Origin: Paraburkholderia dinghuensis
GTDB taxonomy: Bacteria > Pseudomonadota > Gammaproteobacteria > Burkholderiales > Burkholderiaceae
DNA: 64,000 bases
NCBI RefSeq assembly: GCF_003837865.1
Contig: NZ_RQIS01000019.1
Span: 1 to 64,000 of the forward strand
Reading direction: 5' to 3'
Positions 52,348 through 60,925 of the stretch are shown here, one piece after another. Both the position numbers and the translations under genes were made by a program. The notes under the pieces are model-generated. The model worked only from the letters and a program-made list of their open reading frames with translations, was not told the DNA's origin and ran no database searches. Position 1 is the stretch's first letter. The number at the start of each line of letters is the position of its first letter.

Positions 52348-54615
52348 CTAATGCAGCTCCACCGTCTCCGACGAATAAGTCGGGAATTTCGAGCTATAGC
52401 CGAACGGCGCGCGCGGCACGTCGGTCATCACGACGCCCTTCACGGCAATGCCGCCGTGGCGCAAGCGGCGCACCGTCTCGGCGATGCCCGACATCGCGTC
52501 GTGGCCGTACCGCACGATGAGCAACGTAGCGCCCGCGTGGCGTGAAATCAGCACGGCATCGGTCACGGCGAGGACCGGCGGCGTGTCGACGATCACGATG
52601 TCGTAGCGCGAAGACAGCTCTTCGAGCAGCGAGCGGAAACGCTCGCTCATCAGCAGTTCGGCCGGATTGGGCGGCACCATGCCTTGCGGTAGCACGTCGA
52701 GCCCCGGTAGCGCGTCGCGGATCAGCACACTGTCGAGACTGGCGCCCGCGATCGCGTCGGACAGCCCCGGGCGGCGGCGGATGTTCAGATATTCGTGGAG
52801 GTCGCCGCGACGCATATCACCATCGACGAGCACCACGCGCTTGCCGCCGAGCGCCTCCACGGCCGCGAAGTTCACCGACACGAACGACTTGCCGATCTTG
52901 TTGCGCGGCCCCGTGATCGCGATGATGTTGTTGCTTGCGCCAAGCGAGCCGAACTGCATCGCAGTACGCAAGTTGCGGATGCCTTCGATCGCGACGTCAT
53001 CTGCGGCGACGGCGGCCAGCACATGCTGCTCGCGCGTGCCCCGCTCCATCGCCTCGTAAAGCCGCAATTGCGCGGCGCTGCGCGGCACGACCGCATACAC
53101 CGGCACGCCGAGCGCAAACTCGATTTCCTTCGAATGCTCGACGCCGCCGAACGCCGCCTTGCGGCACAGCGCGATGCCGATGCCGAGAAGCATGCCGAGG
53201 ACCGCGGAAAAACCCAGCACGAGCGGGCGGTTCGGACGGATCGGGTATTCGGGCACCATGGCATGATCGACGACCCGCACGTTCCCGACCTGCCCCGCCT
53301 TCACGATGCGCAACTGCTGGGCATTGTTGAGCAGGTTCGTGTAAAGCTCCGTGTCGACGCGGACATTGCGCATCAGCCGCAGCGCGTTCTGCTCGGTGTC
53401 CGGCATTCTGGCCACGCGTCCTGTGAGTTCGCCAAGCTCGGACTGCAGCGTGCCGATCTGCGCGTCGAGTGCCGCCACGACCGGATGCTTCGGCGTGAAG
53501 CGCTGGATCATCTCGTCGCGCTGCTGCTTGAGATCGACTAGCTTGGCCTTGTCGGCGGCCACCTGTTCGAGCAGCAGACGGCTCTCCTCGTTCAGATCGA
53601 CCGAGCCATTCTCGTTGCGAAAGTGGTTGTACTTTTCCTCAGCGTTGTCGAGTTCGGCACGCAGTTGCGGCAACTGCTGTTCGAGAAAGGCCAGTGTGTG
53701 CTCGGCCTCGCTCGACTTGCTGTCCACATTCTGCTTCACGTATTGCGAGGTGATCGTGTTGAGAATCTCGGCGGTGTGAGCGGCATCGTCGCCGCGCAAG
53801 GTCACGCCGATCATTCCCGACTGCTTGGCCTTTTCCGCTACGGTCAAGTGACTTTCCAGGTCGCCCGTCGCATACAGCATCGAATATTTCTTCAGCACGA
53901 ACTGCGTCTGTGGACGCGCCACGAGCTGATCGACCTGTATCGCGACCGTGCCGTCGCCGAACGCAGCCGTCTCCGGTTCGCCGACGCGCCCGAGCAGAAT
54001 CGGCTCTCCATCCTTCGTCACGAGGTTGTACGTGCCGTCCGGCTGCGCGATGAGCAATACGCCTTTTTTCGCGAGTTTTTCAGGCAACGTAAGCGAGCTG
54101 ACCGAAATCTGCTCGCCGCCCCACGCGTACTGCGCGAGTCCGAAGCGCGGCGGCGCGAGTTGTCCCGGCGGCACGCGCCGCGCCAGCGCCGCGCCGATCA
54201 GCGGGAAATAGCGCGGTGTCGCTTCGATGTCGAGATGCAATTGCTGCACCGCCTGGCCCACCACCAGATCGGAGCGGATCAATTCGATCTCGCCCGCTGC
54301 CGTGCCGCCCTTGTCGAAGATCGCGGCTAGCTGGCCCAGCGAGTCCTTGTCCTTCGATGACATGTCATTGTCGAGGATCTGGATCAGCGACTCGACCTCG
54401 TACACGGGCGTCGCGACGAACGCATAGAAGCCGCCGAGCAACGTGACGAAGAGCGTCATCGCGAGAATCAGGCGCCAGCTGTCGGCAATGCGCGAGAGCC
54501 AGACCGTGAGCGGCGTCTCGGTGTGCATGCCATCCGAGGACAGTTCGGTCACGACGTCGACGCCGAGCGCATCGGCCGGCGCGTTGTGGACGAGTCGGGG
54601 GATAGGTGAATTCAT
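52348..54615 (-). CDS. wzc: Polysaccharide co-polymerase and tyrosine autokinase (Wzc/BceF type)
   Basis: A 755-aa inner-membrane protein. A Wzz-type chain-length domain lies between membrane segments (about 48-70 and 475-495), with coiled coil at about 300-430. The cytosolic BY-kinase has Walker A (GPRNKIGKS, from 569), Walker A' (VLVDGDMRRG, D598) and Walker B (IVIVDTPP, D677). The C-terminal tyrosine cluster is reduced to two residues (Y740, Y747). It starts at an ATGA overlap with wza. It should control chain length and export with Wza. No Wzb-type phosphatase gene is in the window. Confidence 0.9.
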   Translation of the reverse strand: MNSPIPRLVHNAPADALGVDVVTELSSDGMHTETPLTVWLSRIADSWRLILAMTLFVTLLGGFYAFVATPVYEVESLIQILDNDMSSKDKDSLGQLAAIFDKGGTAAGEIELIRSDLVVGQAVQQLHLDIEATPRYFPLIGAALARRVPPGQLAPPRFGLAQYAWGGEQISVSSLTLPEKLAKKGVLLIAQPDGTYNLVTKDGEPILLGRVGEPETAAFGDGTVAIQVDQLVARPQTQFVLKKYSMLYATGDLESHLTVAEKAKQSGMIGVTLRGDDAAHTAEILNTITSQYVKQNVDSKSSEAEHTLAFLEQQLPQLRAELDNAEEKYNHFRNENGSVDLNEESRLLLEQVAADKAKLVDLKQQRDEMIQRFTPKHPVVAALDAQIGTLQSELGELTGRVARMPDTEQNALRLMRNVRVDTELYTNLLNNAQQLRIVKAGQVGNVRVVDHAMVPEYPIRPNRPLVLGFSAVLGMLLGIGIALCRKAAFGGVEHSKEIEFALGVPVYAVVPRSAAQLRLYEAMERGTREQHVLAAVAADDVAIEGIRNLRTAMQFGSLGASNNIIAITGPRNKIGKSFVSVNFAAVEALGGKRVVLVDGDMRRGDLHEYLNIRRRPGLSDAIAGASLDSVLIRDALPGLDVLPQGMVPPNPAELLMSERFRSLLEELSSRYDIVIVDTPPVLAVTDAVLISRHAGATLLIVRYGHDAMSGIAETVRRLRHGGIAVKGVVMTDVPRAPFGYSSKFPTYSSETVELH

Positions 54616-55826
54616 TTCGACAACACCGCTGCGGTCAAGGCCGCGTTGATTCCGGGAAGGAGAAGGTTCAGTACGCGACTGAGACGCACGAGCCCGTTGC
54701 TGTCGACGTACACGACATCTTCCGGCTGAAGTGGAAACTGGTTGGCGAGAATCATCGACACGGGCGAGCCTGCGTCGAGATGGAATACTTCCGGCTTGGC
54801 TGTCGTCGAGCCCCGGATCACATACAGTTGCCTCGGGCTGGCCGTGTCGCGGCTGATGCTGCCTGCCTGCGAAATCGCGTCGCTGAGGTTCAGCTTGCCG
54901 TTGCGCAGCGGCACGGCCGTCACGGGCTTCGACACTTCACCCATCACGTAGACGCCATGCTCCTCGCGCGCCACGATGCGGAGCATGTCGCCGTTACGCA
55001 GTCGGATGCTGGACGGATTTTCGCCGCGCGCGAGCATGTCGGGCAGGTTCAGCCGATACGACTTGCCCTCGCGTACGAGCACGACCTGACTCTGATCCGC
55101 ATTCTTCGTGAAGCCGCCTGCACGCGTGATGGCCTGGTACAGCGTCATCGGCACATCGGTGATGGCGAGCGCGCCGGGCGTCGTCACTTCGCCGTCCACG
55201 AAGACCTGCTTCGCCCGGTACGAGACGATGCGCACCGTCACCTGCGGGTTGGTGTAGTACTCGGCGAGCTTCCTGTAGACGATGCGCTGCACGTCCTCGA
55301 TCGTTATCCCCGCGACGTGCTCGCGTCCAATGTACGGAAACTGCAGAAAGCCATCCTGGTCGACGACGAAACCCGGCGCGGGATCGGACGGATGCGACAC
55401 GGCCGGTGCGTTCGCCTGGCCTTGCGACTGGATCAGCTCCGGATGATCCCAGACCGTGATGTCGACGACGTCACCCGGCCCGAGCGTATACGGCCCGGGT
55501 TTCGTGCCCGATTGAAGTTCGGTGTAGATCTGGTCCGGACCCGGGGTTGTGTTCAGGTCGCGGATCAACTTCAACGTGATCTCGGTGACGGGGATCTCTT
55601 GCTGCCCCTGCGCTGCCGCATTCTCGCCACCCGCGGCGCCAGGCGCGGTCTCGCCGGTCGGCAAGGTGGGCGGCGTGTCCATGCGCATCCCGGGGGCAAC
55701 GGATGAGCACGCGGCGAGCAGCGCGGCGGCGGCCATGGCAGCCACGCCCGGCATGACGTAGCACAGCGCGCGGGCGGCAGGCGCCATGGCGGTCTTCAGA
55801 TATACGCCCGACATGGTCATGTTCAT
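54612..55826 (-). CDS. wza: Outer-membrane polysaccharide export lipoprotein (Wza/BceE type)
   Basis: A 404-aa lipoprotein with a long N-region and lipobox LLAAC (lipidated C40 from the chosen start). It carries a PES export domain (YTLGPGDVVDITVWDHPEL), then FPYIGREHVAGITIEDVQRIV and SLBB-type repeats (VFVDGEVTTPGALAITDVPMTLYQAITRAGGF; VYVMGEVSKPVTAVPLRNGKLNLSDAISQAGS). ATG 55826 has AGGGA nine bases upstream; ATG 55787 would give a more usual signal length. It forms the octameric export channel. Confidence 0.92.
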   Translation of the reverse strand: MNMTMSGVYLKTAMAPAARALCYVMPGVAAMAAAALLAACSSVAPGMRMDTPPTLPTGETAPGAAGGENAAAQGQQEIPVTEITLKLIRDLNTTPGPDQIYTELQSGTKPGPYTLGPGDVVDITVWDHPELIQSQGQANAPAVSHPSDPAPGFVVDQDGFLQFPYIGREHVAGITIEDVQRIVYRKLAEYYTNPQVTVRIVSYRAKQVFVDGEVTTPGALAITDVPMTLYQAITRAGGFTKNADQSQVVLVREGKSYRLNLPDMLARGENPSSIRLRNGDMLRIVAREEHGVYVMGEVSKPVTAVPLRNGKLNLSDAISQAGSISRDTASPRQLYVIRGSTTAKPEVFHLDAGSPVSMILANQFPLQPEDVVYVDSNGLVRLSRVLNLLLPGINAALTAAVLSK

Positions 55827-55861
55827 GTGCAACATTCCCTGTAAAACAGATCGCGTAGCGC

Positions 55862-57280
55862 TCAATACGCGTTGCGATTGACAAGCCCTTTCACGACGGT
55901 CGCGGCGACGATCCGCATGTCGAGCGCGAACGACCAGTGATGCAGGTAGTAGAGATCGTGCTCGACGCGGCTCACCATCTTCTCGACGCGGTCCGTCTCG
56001 CCACGAAAACCATTCACCTGCGCCCAGCCTGTGATGCCGGGTTTGATGCGATAGCGGTGGATATAGCCGCTGACGATCTTGCGATACAGCTCGTCATGCT
56101 CGATCGCGTGCGGACGCGGTCCGACCACGGACATCTCGCCGCGCAGCACGTTGTAGAACTGCGGAAGCTCGTCGAGGCTCGTGCGGCGCAAGAACGCCCC
56201 CACTCGCGTGATGCGCGGATCGCCGCGCGTCGCCTGCCGCACCTGGCCGGCGGTTTCGGCATGCACGCGCATCGTGCGGAACTTGTGGATGCGAAAGACG
56301 CGACCGTCCGCGCCCATTCGCTTCTGCGTAAAGAACACCGGCCCAGGCGACGAGCACTTCACCGCAATGGCGATGACGATGAAAATCGGCGTCAGCGCAA
56401 TGAGCGCGATGGATGCGAACACGCGGTCGAAGACTTCCTTTTTGACCATCGCGTGAGCCGGAAACGGCGAGGCGACGAGGTTGATGGCCGGCATGCCGAC
56501 CAGGTCGATCATCGCGCTGCCGAACAGTGCGAGGCTGCGCACGTCGGGAATGAAGCGCACGTTCACGAGATCGTCGCGAAACGCGTTCACGAAGCGCAGC
56601 AGCGTCCGCTCCTCGCAAAGCGGCAATGCGAGCCAGATCTCCTGAATGCCGTTGCGCCGGACGAAGTCGACAAAAGGCTCGATCGTCCTGAACGCCGGCA
56701 CGCCGCTGATCTTCACGCCATCGCTTGGGCGCGCGTCGAACGCGACCGAGGCGCGAAAGCCCGTGGCGGGTGCACGGCGAATCGTCTCGACGATGTCCTG
56801 GCAATGCTCGCCGCAACCGACGATCGCGACATGGCGCAGGTTCATACCGGCATTGCGCGCTCGCGAAAGGGCCGCGCGCACGATGAGCCTCGCGCCGAGC
56901 ATCGCGGCGGCCGTCGAGCCGACCCACGACGTGAACCACAGACGCGAAACCAGATCGGTGATATGCGCGGCAAACGCCATCACCAGCGTCAGTGCCGCGA
57001 CACTCCCCCACGCGAGCGTGACGTGCGAGAGAAAACGCACGGCGGATCGGCCGCGCCACGACTGATAGACACCGAACACCGGGAACCCTGCCATCGCGAA
57101 CGCGCACGCGAACAACACGAACGCGCTCACGACCTCGGGCGAGACCTGCGTCGGCGGATGCAGGCGGACCGCCAGACGCGCACAGGCGACGATCAGCGAG
57201 AGATCCAGAATGCGCGCAAGCAACCCCTGGATGCCGCCAAACGCAGCCGGTGACTCCGGCACGAACTCGACCGCACTCAT
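55862..57280 (-). CDS. wcaJ: Undecaprenyl-phosphate glucose phosphotransferase (WcaJ/BceB type)
   Basis: A 472-aa priming transferase that starts the EPS repeat unit by moving a hexose-1-phosphate to undecaprenyl phosphate. Four N-terminal membrane helices are followed by a Rossmann-like CoA-binding region (HVAIVGCGEHCQDIV). The catalytic C-terminal domain has VKKEVFDRVFASIALIALTP, SSPGPVFFTQKRMGADGRVFRIHKFRTM, DELPQFYNVLRGEMSVVGPRPHAIEHD and YRIKPGITGWAQVNGFRGET. It follows manC by 32 bases. Confidence 0.92.
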   Translation of the reverse strand: MSAVEFVPESPAAFGGIQGLLARILDLSLIVACARLAVRLHPPTQVSPEVVSAFVLFACAFAMAGFPVFGVYQSWRGRSAVRFLSHVTLAWGSVAALTLVMAFAAHITDLVSRLWFTSWVGSTAAAMLGARLIVRAALSRARNAGMNLRHVAIVGCGEHCQDIVETIRRAPATGFRASVAFDARPSDGVKISGVPAFRTIEPFVDFVRRNGIQEIWLALPLCEERTLLRFVNAFRDDLVNVRFIPDVRSLALFGSAMIDLVGMPAINLVASPFPAHAMVKKEVFDRVFASIALIALTPIFIVIAIAVKCSSPGPVFFTQKRMGADGRVFRIHKFRTMRVHAETAGQVRQATRGDPRITRVGAFLRRTSLDELPQFYNVLRGEMSVVGPRPHAIEHDELYRKIVSGYIHRYRIKPGITGWAQVNGFRGETDRVEKMVSRVEHDLYYLHHWSFALDMRIVAATVVKGLVNRNAY

Positions 57281-57312
57281 GGACGCACTCCGGTTGGGAC
57301 GATCGATGACAC

Positions 57313-58878
57313 TCAGACGCGACCATAGGTGTCATCGAAGCGGACGATGTCGTCCTCGCCGAGATAGGCACCCGACTGCACTTCGATGATTTCAAGCGGC
57401 AGCTTGCCGGGATTTTCGAGTCGATGGCGCACGCCGATGGGAATGTAGGTCGACTCGTTTTCGGTCAGCATGAAGTGCTCATCGCCGCGCGTGACGAGCG
57501 CCGTGCCGCTGACGACGACCCAGTGCTCGGCCCGATGGTGGTGCAATTGCAGCGACAACTGCGCGCCGCAATTCACGACGATTCGCTTGACCTGAAAGCG
57601 GCCGCCGTGATCGATCGAGTCGTAATAGCCCCACGGCCGCCGCACCTTGCGGTGCAGATTGGCCTCCGGCGCCTGCTGCGCCTTGATCTTCGCAACGAGA
57701 CCCTTGACGTCCTTCACATGCGATCGATCGGCGACGAGCACGGCGTCATCGGTCTCGACTACGACGACGTTGTTGACACCCACGCAGGCGACGAGCCGCC
57801 CTTCCGAGTGCGCGTAATTCGACGTCGCGTTCTCGAACACCACACGCCCGCGCGCGACGTTGCCGTCGTCGTCCTTGTCGAGCGCATCCCACACGGCATC
57901 CCACGAGCCGAGATCGGACCAGCCCGCATCGAGCGGCACTACCACGCCAGGCGCGAGCGCCGCATCCGTGCCGAGCCGCTCCATCACGGCATAGTCGATC
58001 GAGTCGGACGGCGAAGCCTTGAAGCAGTCTCGCTGCGGCCTGTAAAACGCGCCGTCACGTTTTCCCGACGCGTAGGCGGCCACGCAGGCGTCGTGCATGT
58101 CGGGTTGCAGGCGCTGCAGTGTGTAGAGCCAGACCGTCGCGCGCACGACGAAGATCCCGCTGTTCCACCAGTAGTCGCCGGTATCGACATACTGTGCGGC
58201 AAGCTCGGGGGCCGGTTTCTCGACAAAGCTGGCGATCTCGCGCACGTTGCCGTCGCCCTGCAACGGCTTGCCGAGGCGGATATAACCGAATGCCGTGTCC
58301 ACGTGCGTTGGCGGTACGCCGAGTGTTGCGATCGCGCCGCGTTGCGCATGGTTCGCAGCCTCACTGATTGCGTACTGGAAAGCGGTGACGTCAGTGATCG
58401 CATGGTCGGCCGGCATCGCGACGATGATCGCATCGCCGCATTCGGCACAGGCCGCTGCCGCGGCGAGTGTCAGCGCGGGGGCCGTGTCACGTCGTTCTGG
58501 CTCGACGATCATGCGCACCTCGACCCCGCACGCCTGCATCTGGTCGGCGGTCAGAAAACGATGCTCCTCTCCGCAGACGACGATCGGCTCGCGCATGACC
58601 TCCCACGGCGCGGGAAATCCCGCGAGACGCCGCATCGTGGCCTGAAGCAGCGAGTCCTCGCCGATGACGCCGATCAGTTGCTTCGGATACTGCTCACGCG
58701 ACATCGGCCACAGACGCGTGCCCGCGCCACCCGCCAGGACGACCGGCAGGAGGCGCAGTGTCGGCTGCAAAGCGACGGACGTGCTCCCAGCGACGACATC
58801 GACGCTCACCAGCGCCGACTGCGCTGCATCCAGCGACACGGCTTCCGATTTGTTGCCCTTTCCGGAATCGAGGCTCAT
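57313..58878 (-). CDS. manC: Mannose-1-phosphate guanylyltransferase / mannose-6-phosphate isomerase
   Basis: A 521-aa bifunctional enzyme supplying GDP-mannose. The start at 58878 follows AGGAGTGCGAAGCG; earlier in-frame codons give a non-conserved leader. The nucleotidyltransferase signature is LPVVLAGGAGTRLWPMSREQYPKQL (near 46-70). The cupin isomerase domain at the C-terminus has RRPWGYYDSIDHGGRFQVKRIVV and LSLQLHHHRAEHWVVVSGTA. The first 45 residues are variable. It heads the EPS operon, as bceA does in cepacian loci, so the polymer should contain mannose or a mannose-derived sugar. Confidence 0.93.
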   Translation of the reverse strand: MSLDSGKGNKSEAVSLDAAQSALVSVDVVAGSTSVALQPTLRLLPVVLAGGAGTRLWPMSREQYPKQLIGVIGEDSLLQATMRRLAGFPAPWEVMREPIVVCGEEHRFLTADQMQACGVEVRMIVEPERRDTAPALTLAAAAACAECGDAIIVAMPADHAITDVTAFQYAISEAANHAQRGAIATLGVPPTHVDTAFGYIRLGKPLQGDGNVREIASFVEKPAPELAAQYVDTGDYWWNSGIFVVRATVWLYTLQRLQPDMHDACVAAYASGKRDGAFYRPQRDCFKASPSDSIDYAVMERLGTDAALAPGVVVPLDAGWSDLGSWDAVWDALDKDDDGNVARGRVVFENATSNYAHSEGRLVACVGVNNVVVVETDDAVLVADRSHVKDVKGLVAKIKAQQAPEANLHRKVRRPWGYYDSIDHGGRFQVKRIVVNCGAQLSLQLHHHRAEHWVVVSGTALVTRGDEHFMLTENESTYIPIGVRHRLENPGKLPLEIIEVQSGAYLGEDDIVRFDDTYGRV

Positions 58879-58975
58879 CGCTTCGCACTCCTTTTTTACC
58901 AAAGAGTTGAAACTGCACGAACTACGTCCCCCATACGCTGAGGCCGTCGGCGGCCAGCGCACACTCGTCCAATAC

Positions 58976-58990
58976 TCAATTGGCAATTGA
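58976..58990. promoter_or_regulatory. Operator-like inverted repeat upstream of manC
   Basis: TCAATTGGCAATTGA is a perfect dyad (6-base arms around GGC) about 100 bases upstream of the manC start, in the gap between the GlxA-type regulator gene and the EPS operon. A binding site for that regulator is plausible. Confidence 0.45.
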
Positions 58991-59055
58991 AGCCAGCGCG
59001 CATTGCGCCGCGCCAGAGATTCCTCGCCGGCGCCGAGCCGGCCAGATCGACTTCG

Positions 59056-60057
59056 TTATTGGCCGATCACGTTGTCCGCGTGGACGCGGTGACGATTGCG
59101 ATATTCGGTTGGCGATACGCCGAGCCGGTTGCGGAAAATCTTCGAGAGACGGTCGCCGTCACGCATGCCGCAACGGCGCGCCACCTTGTCGACCGGCAGA
59201 TCCGTGTTGACGAGCAATTGACACGTCAGCTCCAGACGCACCTGGAGCAGATAGTCCGAGGGCGTCACGCCGAGTTCGAGCTTGAAGCACCGCAGATAAT
59301 TGCGCTCGCTCATCGCGAAGGTCTGGGCAGCATCGCCGACTGAAATTGGCCGCTCGCAGTTCTCCTCGAGCCAACGCGCCGACGCCCACACCTTGTCTGC
59401 CGGCGTCGCACGCGTGGCATCGGCGAACAATGCCGACAATCGCGTCGAGATGCTAGGCAACGCCCGCTCGCCAACCTTGCGCGCGATTTCGACCCCAAGA
59501 TCGCGCCGTATCATCATCAACGCGGATTTCAACGCTTCGTGGTGGTCGTCGCCGGGCGTATCGTCAGCGGTACTCGCGACGTGCGTGGGTGGCTCGGGCA
59601 CCACTCGGGCGGTCTCGATCCCGGCTGCTTCGAGCAGCCGTTGCCCGTGCCCGATCGCGCGCACCTCGGTGGTGGTCGCCACCACGCGACGCAACCACGC
59701 GATCAGGCGGATATCCTCGAGCGCCTGCATGGCCGAGCGGCCGCCGCCGATGTAGACCGCGTCGAAGTGCAGTTGACTGGCTGCATCGATGGCGATAGTG
59801 GCAAGTTCGAGCGAAGAGGAACACGCAATACCCCCTCCTCTCACGGAGAGCAGCCAGACGCGATAGGTGGGCTCGCCGCCGTCATCGGCAGCCGCAATTT
59901 CGTTGGCAAGCTGAAGCACCTCGGCCACCATGCCGGTGCCGAGCAGAGAAAAACCATCGAACAGAACCAGCCCGACCTGACGTGCCAACCCAGGTGCGAA
60001 CTTTTTCGCGGAAAGCGTCGCGGGCAAATCTCGATCCTCAAAAGCGGCGTATGTCAT
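59056..60057 (-). CDS. GlxA-type AraC-family regulator (DJ-1/PfpI domain plus HTH)
   Basis: A 333-aa transcription factor. The N-terminal class I amidotransferase-like domain (about 25-185; VGLVLFDGFSLLGTGMVAEVLQLANEI, FDAVYIGGGRSAM) lacks the usual Cys at the nucleophile elbow (AIGHGQRLL), so it is a ligand sensor and not an enzyme. The C-terminal AraC double HTH (about 225-325) has PISVGDAAQTFAMSERNYLRCFKLELGVTPSDYLLQVRLE and ARRCGMRDGDRLSKIFRNRLGVSPTEYR. It lies immediately upstream of manC in the same direction, so it is the likely EPS regulator. Confidence 0.85.
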   Translation of the reverse strand: MTYAAFEDRDLPATLSAKKFAPGLARQVGLVLFDGFSLLGTGMVAEVLQLANEIAAADDGGEPTYRVWLLSVRGGGIACSSSLELATIAIDAASQLHFDAVYIGGGRSAMQALEDIRLIAWLRRVVATTTEVRAIGHGQRLLEAAGIETARVVPEPPTHVASTADDTPGDDHHEALKSALMMIRRDLGVEIARKVGERALPSISTRLSALFADATRATPADKVWASARWLEENCERPISVGDAAQTFAMSERNYLRCFKLELGVTPSDYLLQVRLELTCQLLVNTDLPVDKVARRCGMRDGDRLSKIFRNRLGVSPTEYRNRHRVHADNVIGQ

Positions 60058-60925
60058 GACAGTTTCCCATCCCGTTATTGAGTGTTCGGTACGCCTCCCT
60101 TTTTTTACGGTATTGATTCCCGTTTTATATATCGGTCCATGTGCACTGCATCATAGGCCGCCGAAATTGCGAATGTGTGTCGTGACGGAAATAGACGAGA
60201 TGTTGGCGGATGTGAAATGCTTACATTTTCTTTCCCCGAAATTGGGTCGCTTCATATATAGAGTGGGAGCAAAATTATCTAGCTGGCTTGCGCCACATTT
60301 GCGTCAAAGTCGATATGCGCTTTGGTGCAATTCGGAGCCTTTCTGGTGCGCGCCCGCATCGCCATTGTTATTCAAAATGTGCGAAATCAGGGCCTTGAAA
60401 TCAACGATTTATATAAAAACAGGCGCCTTTGCATAGTCAGTGGGTAAATTCGGCGTTTTTTGAAATTTGTCTGAACTATCAGGTATGGTTTCTGAAATTT
60501 CAGTTGCATCTTATATGCCAACGAATTGAACAAGAAACGTAATTTAAGCGTAGCAAACATTAAATAAAATCAGGTTCAAATGAAATAATTCAGTTTTCAA
60601 TTCTTAAAAAATCGGCAACATAAGTGGTGTGCGGATCAAATTCGAGTAAAATTTTCCGCACCGCAGCATTCGGAAATCGAAAGCGGTATAAAACTAACGC
60701 CGCAATCGAAATAACGAACTGCGACATGTCAGGATTTCCGGTTCGAGCCACACCGCGATAGCGCTAACTGCTCTTCGCGAAGCCGCCCCGCCCATCGTCG
60801 CGCCTTGACCGTCCGGCGCGTCACATGATGGCCGATCGTCACGAAACGATGGCGGCTTCCCGTATTTCGCCACGCTGATAATCGTCTCAGCGATCGCCCG
60901 TCGGCGTGGCGCGAACGGAGGGCCT
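60058..60925. promoter_or_regulatory. AT-rich divergent control region of the EPS locus
   Basis: These 868 bases between the regulator and wcaI are visibly richer in A and T than the flanking genes and contain no convincing gene; the open stretch at 60056-60436 has no recognisable product. Related elements recur: TGAAATTT at 60461-60468, the perfect palindrome CTGAAATTTCAG at 60492-60503, and TGAAATAATTCA at 60581-60592. The first two are 32 bases apart, about three helical turns. This resembles a multi-site operator or a silencer-type (H-NS-like) region. Confidence 0.55.
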
